The notes under the pieces were generated by a model. The model saw only the letters and a list, made by a program, of their open reading frames with translations. It was not told the DNA's origin and ran no database searches. Below, piece after piece: positions 42,985-49,850 of a stretch of DNA of 64,000 nucleotides (positions within the stretch are counted from its first letter, which is position 1; the number at the start of each line of letters is the position of its first letter). The position numbers were made by a program, and so were the translations under genes. Origin of the DNA: Bacteroidetes bacterium UBA1935 (GTDB taxonomy: Bacteria; Bacteroidota; Bacteroidia; Chitinophagales; Chitinophagaceae); assembly GCA_002337045.1 (NCBI GenBank), contig DDFF01000015.1, positions 124,001 through 188,000 of the forward strand. Direction: 5' to 3'.

Positions 42985-43623
42985 TTATTTCCATTGGATG
43001 ACTTCAGTTTCAGTAATTACATATATGTGTTGATGGGCTTCGATTTCCTGCTGTTTGGAACCTGTAAAATCGCCAAAAGCTGGGAGTAGCATTTTGCCTG
43101 CAGTCTGGCAAAAGCAGGGTAGTTTGATACCCATGTGTCTGTTTTGCACCAGCTTTACAGATGGATGTACGTGCCCGTGCAATACAAAACCATCAGCGGT
43201 TTCAATATCATCGTGACTGATGGTAAACGGACCGATGTTTAATATCTCCTGATGCGGGATGATATTCCATTTGGTATAGAACGAGTTGTCAAGAATATCG
43301 TGGTTGCCAATAATAAGGTCTATCTGCAAATTGGGGTGAGAACTACGCCAATGCCCGAAACTTTCTACTTCGTTATTATGTACGCTGTGGAATAAATCGC
43401 CTGCTACTATCAGGCGTTCAGCCTTGTACTGCTGAACAATGCCTGCCAACCTTATTTCATCATTTACTTGTGTATTGACAGGGATAGCTATGCCATGCTT
43501 GCGAAAATGCCCAGTTTTGCCCCAATGCAGGTCTGCCACAACTATGGCTTTTTGTGCAGGCCAGTAAATTGCTTTTTCAGGAAGCAGGTAGATTGTTTCG
43601 CCTTGTAATTGTATTTGCAGCAT
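42985..43623 (-). CDS. pdeM: PdeM-like calcineurin-fold phosphoesterase/endonuclease
   Basis: 212 aa from the ATG at 43623. Metallophosphoesterase motifs in order: VVADLHWGKTGHFRKHGI (D-x-H), LIVAGDLFHS (GDxxH-like), LIIGNHDI (GNHD) and VLHGHVHP (GHxH). The arrangement and the N-terminus QLQGETIYLLPEKAIYWPAQ match PdeM of the ligase-associated DNA repair set, though the ligase, exonuclease and helicase genes are not nearby. Upstream in-frame codons overlap the -7 box, so 43623 is favoured. Confidence 0.88.
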   Translation of the reverse strand: MLQIQLQGETIYLLPEKAIYWPAQKAIVVADLHWGKTGHFRKHGIAIPVNTQVNDEIRLAGIVQQYKAERLIVAGDLFHSVHNNEVESFGHWRSSHPNLQIDLIIGNHDILDNSFYTKWNIIPHQEILNIGPFTISHDDIETADGFVLHGHVHPSVKLVQNRHMGIKLPCFCQTAGKMLLPAFGDFTGSKQQEIEAHQHIYVITETEVIQWK

Positions 43624-43632
43624 CTGGAGGTG

Positions 43633-43640
43633 CAAAATTA
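43633..43640 (-). promoter_or_regulatory. -7 promoter box of pdeM
   Basis: TAATTTTG on the minus strand, 9 nt before the ATG; leader of only a few nt. Confidence 0.5.
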
Positions 43641-43641
43641 C

Positions 43642-43672
43642 AAAAGGTTGCAGTTATGTGCTGCAACCTTTT
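43642..43672 (-). terminator. Terminator of the TonB gene
   Basis: AAAAGGTTGCAG / CTGCAACCTTTT, 12-bp perfect stem, 7 bp beyond the TonB stop and touching the pdeM promoter. Confidence 0.8.
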
Positions 43673-43679
43673 ATCCTAT

Positions 43680-44474
43680 CTATTGCAACATGAATGTTAT
43701 AGGGAGTGTGTAATATACTTTTACAGGGTGTCCGTTTTGCATACCGGGTTTCCATTTAGGCATGTTCATTACAACACGTATTGCTTCTTCGTTGCATCCG
43801 CCGCCTATGCCACGTTTCACAATAGCATTGCCTACACTTCCATCTTCGTTTACTACAAATTGTACATAAACCCTACCTTCAATATCATTCTCTCTTGCAT
43901 TTGCAGGGTATCGCAGATTTTGTTGTATATACTTTATCATATTTCCATCAAATGAAGGGAGTACTTCGCTATAGGTAAGTATTTTATTGGTTTCAGTACT
44001 TGTTTCAGTGCCCCCTCCAGTTGTATTTGTGTTTTTTGAAGTTGCTACAACCGTACCATCTTTACTTCCTTCAGCATCTACCAATCCGCTTTCTTTGCCT
44101 TTCATCTCATCGACAGTTTTGGGCGGGTCTATAACCTTTTCATCCGGCACTATCTTAGCAATAGGGTTAGCAACCGTTGGTTTAACTGCAGCGGTCACAG
44201 GTGCAGGCTGTTCGATTTTAGGTTTGGGAAGTTCAATGTTGAGCGTGTGCATCTCTATTGGTTTGTTAGCTATAGTCGCAATTACTGCGGCAGTTTCTTC
44301 TTTATGCATCAATGCATATCCACCCAAAGCAATACAAAGACTCATAACAGTGAATAATGCTTTTGCTGCACGGTTATCATAATGCTTGCGCAATTCATAG
44401 CTACCATATTTTTTGTTACGGTTATCGAACAAGATGTCGAGGTAGTCGGCTTGTGATAATGCTTTTGCGTCCAT
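43680..44474 (-). CDS. tonB: Energy transducer TonB
   Basis: 264 aa. The N-terminus DYLDILFDNRNKKYGSYELR is typical of Bacteroidota TonB proteins, followed by one membrane span (ALFTVMSLCIALGGYALM), a Pro/Lys/Val-rich periplasmic linker and the TonB C-terminal domain (NLRYPANARENDIEGRVYVQ, then VKRGIGGGCNEEAIRVV). It energises outer-membrane receptors such as the one at 25.2 kb. Encoded downstream of an ExbD gene, 50 bp apart. Confidence 0.93.
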   Translation of the reverse strand: MDAKALSQADYLDILFDNRNKKYGSYELRKHYDNRAAKALFTVMSLCIALGGYALMHKEETAAVIATIANKPIEMHTLNIELPKPKIEQPAPVTAAVKPTVANPIAKIVPDEKVIDPPKTVDEMKGKESGLVDAEGSKDGTVVATSKNTNTTGGGTETSTETNKILTYSEVLPSFDGNMIKYIQQNLRYPANARENDIEGRVYVQFVVNEDGSVGNAIVKRGIGGGCNEEAIRVVMNMPKWKPGMQNGHPVKVYYTLPITFMLQ

Positions 44475-44524
44475 AGTAGTTCGTTTATTATTAAAACGCT
44501 TTTAGCGTATCTATTCCACAAAAC

Positions 44525-45037
44525 TTATTGTAATTGTTTTGTCAGAATAAGTTTTTCGTTTGCTGTAATATCTGCAATGGCATAGTAGGCTACTTGGTTG
44601 ATAGCCATTTCATCCAATAGTGTTACCACATCCTGATACTCACAATCATCGTTGGGTTTTATTATTACTTGTAGCTGATGTGCCTGTGCGCTGAAATTTG
44701 CAGGTAGCTTGCGCAGTGCAGCTTGTTTGTTCATAATTAAATTTCTGAGTTCTGAACTGTTATAACTCTTAAACAGCATGCCTTCTTTGTATGCACCGGT
44801 ATAAGTAGCATAGAGATGGTTTTTTGTGGGCATTATTGTTATGGTTGCAGTATCTACATATGCAGTGCTCTCTGTTGCAGGTTTGTATGGCATATTGATG
44901 TCCATCATTCTGGGTTCTGCAATAGATGTGGTGTAGATGAAGAATGTGATGAGAATGAAACCGAGGTCTACCATCGGAGTCAGATCTATTGATGGGCTGC
45001 GCCTGCCTTTGCTCTGGTTTACTTGTACGTCTGCCAT
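44525..45037 (-). CDS. ExbD/TolR-type biopolymer transport protein
   Basis: 170 aa from 45037. Short cytosolic N-terminus, then the single ExbD span with the essential Asp: SIDLTPMVDLGFILITFFI. The periplasmic part follows (MMDINMP, then QLQVIIKPNDDCEYQDVVTL). With an ExbB partner it harvests proton motive force for TonB; no exbB/tolQ gene is adjacent, so the motor must draw it from elsewhere. The extra 21 upstream codons of the open frame are improbable. Confidence 0.9.
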   Translation of the reverse strand: MADVQVNQSKGRRSPSIDLTPMVDLGFILITFFIYTTSIAEPRMMDINMPYKPATESTAYVDTATITIMPTKNHLYATYTGAYKEGMLFKSYNSSELRNLIMNKQAALRKLPANFSAQAHQLQVIIKPNDDCEYQDVVTLLDEMAINQVAYYAIADITANEKLILTKQLQ

Positions 45038-45091
45038 AGTTGGTTGTTTACTATGCAGACGAGTGGATGAGGATATTCCACAAAAAAGAAA

Positions 45092-45118
45092 AACCGCCAC
45101 AAAAATTTGTGACGGTTG
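45092..45118 (-). terminator. Terminator of trhO
   Basis: AACCGTCACAAA / TTTGTGGCGGTT on the minus strand, then TTTCTTTTTT. Confidence 0.75.
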
Positions 45119-45127
45119 TATGATATT

Positions 45128-46195
45128 TTATGCTTTAGCTTGTCTTTCCTGTTGCCATTGCTCGCGGTGTTTGCGTAGCGGGTGGTCTTTCGATTTGTTG
45201 AAAATCTTCTGTCCGTTTTCCCTGCCTGCACGGTGCATACGTTGCTCTTCTTCAGGCAGGTTGTGCTCTGTACGGCAATCTACGCTGCAGCAGCCTTCCA
45301 GGTCTTTAGCACAATCTTCACATTGTATGAACAACAGATGGCAGCCATCGTTTTTGCAATTGGTATGTGTATCGCATGGCTTGCCGCAGGTATGGCATTG
45401 AGCCAGTACATCTTCTGTAATGCGCTCACCCAGACGCTCATCAAACACAAAGTTTTTGCCTTTGAATTTTACTGGAAGTCCTTGTTCTTTTGCCTTGCGT
45501 GCATATTCAATAATACCGCCCTCTACGTGAAATACGTTTTTAAAACCATTGTGCAGCATATACGCACTTGCTTTTTCACAACGTATACCGCCTGTGCAAT
45601 ACATAATGATGTTTTTGTCCTCATTGCCTTTCAGCATATCAACAGCCATTGGCAATTGTTCGCGGAAGGTGTCTGATGGTACTTCTATCGCATTTTCAAA
45701 ATGGCCTACTTCATATTCGTAGTGGTTGCGCATATCTACGATGATGGTGCCTGGTTGTTCAGACAATTCATTGTATTCTTTTGCTTTCAGGTATTTGCCC
45801 GTTTTAGCAGGGTCGAAGTTCGGATCATCGATACCATCAGCTACTACTTTTTCACGTACTTTCATGCGCAGTACCCAGAAAGATTTTCCGTCATCGTCTA
45901 CAGCAATATTCATACGTATGCCGTTCAGCTCAGGTGCTGCAGCATACAGCGTATCTCTGAAGGCTTCGTAATTACTTTCAGGTACACTTACCTGTCCGTT
46001 GATGCCTTCTTTGGCAATATAAATACGTCCGAAAACTTTCAGCTTTTCAAATGCTACCCACAAATCGTCGCGAAACTGCTGTGGATTTTCGATGTTGAAA
46101 TACTTGTAAAAGGAAACTGTCTTGCGGAATTCTGTTTCCGCGAGCATACGCTGCTTCAGTTCCTCGTTCGAGATGCGGTTGTGTAACACTGGCAT
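45128..46195 (-). CDS. trhO: tRNA uridine-34 hydroxylase, rhodanese-like
   Basis: 355 aa (YceA/UPF0176 family), oxygen-dependent 5-hydroxylation of U34 in some tRNAs. Acylphosphatase-like N-terminus (FGRIYIAKEGINGQVSVPES), rhodanese domain with active-site Cys in IIMYCTGGIRCEKASAYML, and a Cys-rich C-terminal region (CHTCGKPCDTHTNC, CEDCAKDLEGCCSVDC) that can bind metal. The upstream 16 codons overlap the promoter; the ATG at 46195 is the natural start. Confidence 0.94.
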   Translation of the reverse strand: MPVLHNRISNEELKQRMLAETEFRKTVSFYKYFNIENPQQFRDDLWVAFEKLKVFGRIYIAKEGINGQVSVPESNYEAFRDTLYAAAPELNGIRMNIAVDDDGKSFWVLRMKVREKVVADGIDDPNFDPAKTGKYLKAKEYNELSEQPGTIIVDMRNHYEYEVGHFENAIEVPSDTFREQLPMAVDMLKGNEDKNIIMYCTGGIRCEKASAYMLHNGFKNVFHVEGGIIEYARKAKEQGLPVKFKGKNFVFDERLGERITEDVLAQCHTCGKPCDTHTNCKNDGCHLLFIQCEDCAKDLEGCCSVDCRTEHNLPEEEQRMHRAGRENGQKIFNKSKDHPLRKHREQWQQERQAKA

Positions 46196-46240
46196 TGTGT
46201 CCCTTCCTTTTCTTTTGAGGTTAAATAATGATTTGCGGTG

Positions 46241-46248
46241 CAAAGTTA
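46241..46248 (-). promoter_or_regulatory. -7 promoter box of trhO
   Basis: TAACTTTG on the minus strand; leader about 40 nt. Confidence 0.5.
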
Positions 46249-46272
46249 ACTCAAATTGGTATTTTTAAACCT

Positions 46273-46731
46273 ATGAAGCAGGTGATTTTAATCATTCTTT
46301 TGCTGTTGCCGTCGCTCAGTAAAGCCCAACCCGAGAAAGTGCCTGTGCGCTTTTTGCAAGACTACTACTATTATGGTATTACTCCGCTGAAGGAAGGCGT
46401 GAATGTATTTGTAGTAACTAAGCGCAGAGAGTTTGAAAAGCTGTTTGGCAAAACAAACAGACCCGATACGCCCGATTTCAGCAAAGAATGGATGATAGTA
46501 CTGACGATGCCAAAGACCAAATGGAATGCTAAGATTGACGTAGATAAAGTATCAATGAAAGCGGGTTCGTTTATAGAGGTGTATACACATATAGACGAAG
46601 GGCGCCGTAAGTATAGCTACGATACTTATCCTATAAAAGTTGCGATCATCCCTAAATATAAAAATGTGAAGAAGCTACACTTTTATGATGGTAGAAAACT
46701 ACACCCGCTCACTACGCTGGATGTAGATTAG
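46273..46731 (+). CDS. Small secreted protein, paralog of the next gene's N-terminal domain
   Basis: 152 aa. Signal peptide KQVILIILLLLPSLSKA, cut before QPEKV. The core EFEKLFGKTNRPDTPDFSKE, then VAIIPKYKNVKKLHFYDGRK, aligns with the next protein (QFDELFGMAKTM...TPDFEDN, VASIPKDKFVKNLVF). The family is not one I recognise. Start at 46273 rather than 46228 because of the signal peptide. Together with the next gene, 70 bp on, it is a tandem duplication. Confidence 0.75.
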   Translation: MKQVILIILLLLPSLSKAQPEKVPVRFLQDYYYYGITPLKEGVNVFVVTKRREFEKLFGKTNRPDTPDFSKEWMIVLTMPKTKWNAKIDVDKVSMKAGSFIEVYTHIDEGRRKYSYDTYPIKVAIIPKYKNVKKLHFYDGRKLHPLTTLDVD

Positions 46732-46801
46732 CTTTGGCTTTCGGATAGTTTTTAGTACTTTTCAACGTTTCTCAGTAAAGGATATTAATAAATTAGTAAA
46801 C

Positions 46802-48097
46802 ATGAAAAAGTTGTTGTTGATAGCTGGTATTACGTTCTCGCTGAATGCATTTGCACAGCCCGAAGTAATCATTAAGCGTGTAGAGTTCAAAGAATTGCAA
46901 AGCTACTTCCTTAAATCGCAGGATGTGGTGAACAAGAAAGACCTGACATATATATGGATAGAAGATCAGGCTCAGTTTGATGAGTTGTTTGGCATGGCCA
47001 AAACAATGAACAACACCATTGTAACGCCTGATTTTGAGGATAACTATATCGTTGCATTGGCCGCTCCTGAAACGCGTATGGAGACATACCTGGCCATCAA
47101 GCGTACAGAAATAGAAAATGAGAAAGACCTGAAAATTCATTGTATAAAAATGGAGGGTAGCAAGAACGATTATTTTACCAAGCCTGTTTTTGTAGCGTCT
47201 ATCCCTAAAGACAAGTTTGTAAAGAATCTGGTGTTTTGTGATGAGTTGGGTAAAGAACAAAAGCGCATCAATCTGGTGAAGGTTGAAAAGGAAAAACAGA
47301 AAATAGCAGAGAAGCTGACAAAAGAACAACAAGAAGCTGCTGATAAAGCTGCAAAAGAAGAAAAGCTTGCAGCAGAGAAGGCAGAAAAAGAGGCAAGAAT
47401 AGCCGCAGAAAAAGCGGAGAAAGAAGAACGTATTGCTGCTGAAAAAGCAGAGAAAGAAGCAAGAGTGGCAGAGGCTAAGGCTGCTAAAGAGGCTAAGCTG
47501 GCAGCAGAACGTGAGGCTGCTGAAAAAGCCGCCAAAGAAGAGGAGGAACGCATGGCTAAAGAAGCCGCTCGCAAAAAAGCTGAACGTAAAGCTAAACAGG
47601 CAGAATACGAAGCTGCAGAGAAAGCACGTATAGCAGAAGAAAAAGCTGCTGAAGAGCGCTATGCCGCTGAGGAAGCAGCACGCAAGAAGGCTAAGGAAGA
47701 GGAAGAAATAAGAAAAGCAGCAAGGCAGAAGGCAATAGATGCGCAGGTAGAAGCTGAGGTGAAGGCTGAGATGGAAAGAAAGCGTCTGGAAAAAGCGAGA
47801 CTGCAGAAAGAAAAAGAAGAACGTGAAGCCGCTATAAAAGCAGAGGAAGAACGTGAATATAAACTGCAGCTTGCACGCGAAGAGCGCGAAGAGAAACTAC
47901 GTATAGCACGTGAGGAGCGCGAGGCTAAGAAAGAAAAAGAACGCATAGCACGCGAAGAGGCAGAGCGCAAAGCACAGGAAGAAGCAGAAGAGCAGGAGCG
48001 TGAACAGCGTGAAATAGAAAAAGCAAAAGCTAAGAAGCTGCGCGAAGAAAAACGCCAGAAACGTCGTGAAGAGCGCGAACGTGAAGAGGAAGAATAA
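46802..48097 (+). CDS. Secreted protein with long charged single-helix tail
   Basis: 431 aa. Signal peptide (KKLLLIAGITFSLNAFA), then a ~135-residue domain homologous to the preceding protein, then from about residue 160 to the end an unbroken Ala/Glu/Lys/Arg tract of some 270 residues. The tract contains repeats such as AAEKAEKEARIAAEKAEKE and AREEREEKLRIAREEREAKK. Few hydrophobic heptads are present, so a stable single alpha helix or a TolA-like spacer is more likely than a coiled coil. No membrane anchor or sorting signal at the end (REEREREEEE). May act as a periplasmic ruler or scaffold; unknown. Confidence 0.78.
   Translation: MKKLLLIAGITFSLNAFAQPEVIIKRVEFKELQSYFLKSQDVVNKKDLTYIWIEDQAQFDELFGMAKTMNNTIVTPDFEDNYIVALAAPETRMETYLAIKRTEIENEKDLKIHCIKMEGSKNDYFTKPVFVASIPKDKFVKNLVFCDELGKEQKRINLVKVEKEKQKIAEKLTKEQQEAADKAAKEEKLAAEKAEKEARIAAEKAEKEERIAAEKAEKEARVAEAKAAKEAKLAAEREAAEKAAKEEEERMAKEAARKKAERKAKQAEYEAAEKARIAEEKAAEERYAAEEAARKKAKEEEEIRKAARQKAIDAQVEAEVKAEMERKRLEKARLQKEKEEREAAIKAEEEREYKLQLAREEREEKLRIAREEREAKKEKERIAREEAERKAQEEAEEQEREQREIEKAKAKKLREEKRQKRREEREREEEE
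47290..48090 (+). repeat. Coding tract of degenerate Glu/Lys/Ala/Arg repeats
   Basis: Internal to the secreted protein gene. Degenerate 10-11 residue units (AAEKAEKEARI type, later AREERE type) repeat throughout; the DNA copies have diverged at third positions, so this is an old, selected tract rather than a fresh slippage array. Confidence 0.6.
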
Positions 48098-48328
48098 TTA
48101 GAGCCACTTCATAGGGTTACGCCTGCGCATCAGGATGTAGTTTTTCATGTTCATCCAGAATGCGAGCACCATATAAACTATCAGGGGCGAGCCCAGTGTG
48201 AGGAAAGAAATATAAATGAACCATAGGCGTATGCGCGATGTCGCTACGCCTAATTTTTCGCCTATAGCCGAACAAACGCCAAAGGCTTTCCATTCAATAA
48301 AGTTCTTTATATCGTACAGTGGCTTCAT
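48098..48328 (-). CDS. PspC-domain membrane protein
   Basis: 76 aa from the ATG at 48328. PspC pattern: DIKNFIEWKAFGVCSAIGEK then LGVATSRIRLWFIYIS, with two hydrophobic segments. Minimal PspC proteins are involved in membrane stress responses; no PspA/B is nearby. Its stop codon abuts the stop codon of the secreted protein gene with no intergenic base. The longer upstream frame overlaps the tatD start region and is unlikely. Confidence 0.85.
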   Translation of the reverse strand: MKPLYDIKNFIEWKAFGVCSAIGEKLGVATSRIRLWFIYISFLTLGSPLIVYMVLAFWMNMKNYILMRRRNPMKWL

Positions 48329-48389
48329 AATGACTAATGTAAAATTACTAAAAATGATTACAGGATAGCAAGCTTGTATTGTTATAGTA

Positions 48390-49058
48390 TTGATATATTC
48401 GTACCCGTTGAGCAAATATATAGACATACATACCCACCATAACGCTGGGGAGGGCCTGTTTATTACAAACAGGTATCATGCTTTTGAAAAAGCTGAAGGA
48501 GCTGGTTTATGCTCACTGGGTCTGCACCCTTGGTACATTACACCCGGTGGTATTGAGCATGAATTGGTGCAGTTAGAGAAATATGCATCGTTGCAAAACG
48601 TAGTAGCCATAGGTGAGTGCGGTTTGGATAAGCTGACAAAAACAGATTGGTCATTGCAGGAAGATGTATTCCGCAGACAAATACGGCTTGCAAACATATT
48701 GCATAAGCCATTGATAATACATTGTGTACGTGCTTATGATGAAGTGTTGCAACTGCTGAAACAAGAGCAGGTAGCAATACCTGTTATCTTTCATGGGTTT
48801 AATAAAAATGTGCAGGTAGCACAAAGGATATTGGCACAAGGGTATTACCTGTCTTTTGGTGCTGCGCTACTAAACGACCAATCACATGTTATTGAGGCAT
48901 TACAAGCCTGTACTGAAGACACATTTTTCCTTGAAACAGATGATGCAGACATAGCTATCGGGCAGATATATGAAAAAGCCGCCGATATAAGGAAAACTGG
49001 TGAGGATGCCCTTATTTTGCAGCTTCAAAAAAACTTTCAAGCTGTTTTTAATATATGA
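48390..49058 (+). CDS. TatD-family metal-dependent hydrolase, non-ATG start
   Basis: 222 aa, shorter than classical TatD (about 260). Metal and active-site residues are present: YIDIHTHHN, GLHPWY, IGECGLDKL, LIIHCVRAYDE, FHGFNKN and ETDD. No ATG precedes the conserved IDIHTHH, so translation must start at a TTG: 48390, or 48408 if the TAGTATTG at 48384-48391 is a promoter box. The C-terminal stop overlaps the tcdA start (ATGA), indicating coupling. Likely a DNase or related phosphodiesterase. Confidence 0.88.
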   Translation: MIYSYPLSKYIDIHTHHNAGEGLFITNRYHAFEKAEGAGLCSLGLHPWYITPGGIEHELVQLEKYASLQNVVAIGECGLDKLTKTDWSLQEDVFRRQIRLANILHKPLIIHCVRAYDEVLQLLKQEQVAIPVIFHGFNKNVQVAQRILAQGYYLSFGAALLNDQSHVIEALQACTEDTFFLETDDADIAIGQIYEKAADIRKTGEDALILQLQKNFQAVFNI

Positions 49059-49777
49059 AAGATACAAGCTGGCTCTCGCGTACAGAATTGCTGATTGGTA
49101 AAGAAAAATTGAATAAGCTCATTAACTCGCACGTATTGGTTGTAGGCATGGGTGGTGTAGGCTCTTTTGCGGCAGAGTTTGTTTGTCGCGCAGGGGTGGG
49201 GCAGATGACGATTGTAGATGGCGATATTGTAGACCCAAGCAACCGCAACAGGCAATTGCCTGCATTGGCAACTACACACGGGCAATCGAAGGCTGATATC
49301 ATGGCTGAGCGTCTGTTGGCAATCAACCCTGAATTGAAATTGCGTAGCATTAAAGAATTCATTACGCCGGAGAAGGTTGCTGATGTTCTGGATACAGATT
49401 ATGATTATGTGGTAGAGGCTATCGATAGCATCACACCGAAAATAACGTTCATAAAAGCAGCTTACGAAAAAGGATTGCGTATTGTTAGTTCTATGGGGGC
49501 AGGTGCCAAGCTAGACCCTACACAGTTGTGTGTAGTAGATATATCTAAGACATACAATTGCCCGTTTGCACAGCAGATACGCAAGAAGCTGAAAGAGTCA
49601 AATATCCGCAAGGGTATAAAAGTGGTTTTCTCTCCCGAAGAACCGATAAAAGAATCGCTGATGCTAACGGATGGTAGCAACTTCAAGAAGTCTGCCTATG
49701 GTACTATCTCTTATCTGCCCGCAACATTTGGTGCTTGTGTAGCATCTGTGGCTATCAGAGATTTGATGGAAGGATAA
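49055..49777 (+). CDS. tcdA: tRNA threonylcarbamoyladenosine dehydratase
   Basis: 240-aa E1-like (ThiF/MoeB superfamily) enzyme making cyclic t6A at position 37 of ANN-decoding tRNAs. Start RTELLIGKEKLNKLINSHVL, nucleotide-binding VVGMGGVGSFAAEFVCRAGV, VDGDIVDPSNRNRQLPA, and VVEAIDSITPKITFIKAA. C-terminal GTISYLPATFGACVASV is also typical of TcdA. No ThiS/MoaD-like partner nearby, in agreement with TcdA rather than ThiF. Confidence 0.93.
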   Translation: MKDTSWLSRTELLIGKEKLNKLINSHVLVVGMGGVGSFAAEFVCRAGVGQMTIVDGDIVDPSNRNRQLPALATTHGQSKADIMAERLLAINPELKLRSIKEFITPEKVADVLDTDYDYVVEAIDSITPKITFIKAAYEKGLRIVSSMGAGAKLDPTQLCVVDISKTYNCPFAQQIRKKLKESNIRKGIKVVFSPEEPIKESLMLTDGSNFKKSAYGTISYLPATFGACVASVAIRDLMEG

Positions 49778-49798
49778 ACAAGCAGAATTAATAAAGAA

Positions 49799-49830
49799 AG
49801 AAAAAGCCACATCCGAAGATGTGGCTTTTA
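49799..49830. terminator. Bidirectional terminator, tcdA and aconitase
   Basis: AAAAAGCCACATC-CGAA-GATGTGGCTTTT, perfect stem with tetraloop. Confidence 0.88.
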
Positions 49831-49850
49831 TATTGTGTGCTTAGTATTGA

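Noticed and set aside
47290..48090. Repeat tract considered as a tandem DNA repeat or CRISPR-like array
   Set aside because: Units are degenerate at DNA level, contiguous, in frame and protein-coding; no spacer-repeat regularity. No CRISPR array exists in the window.
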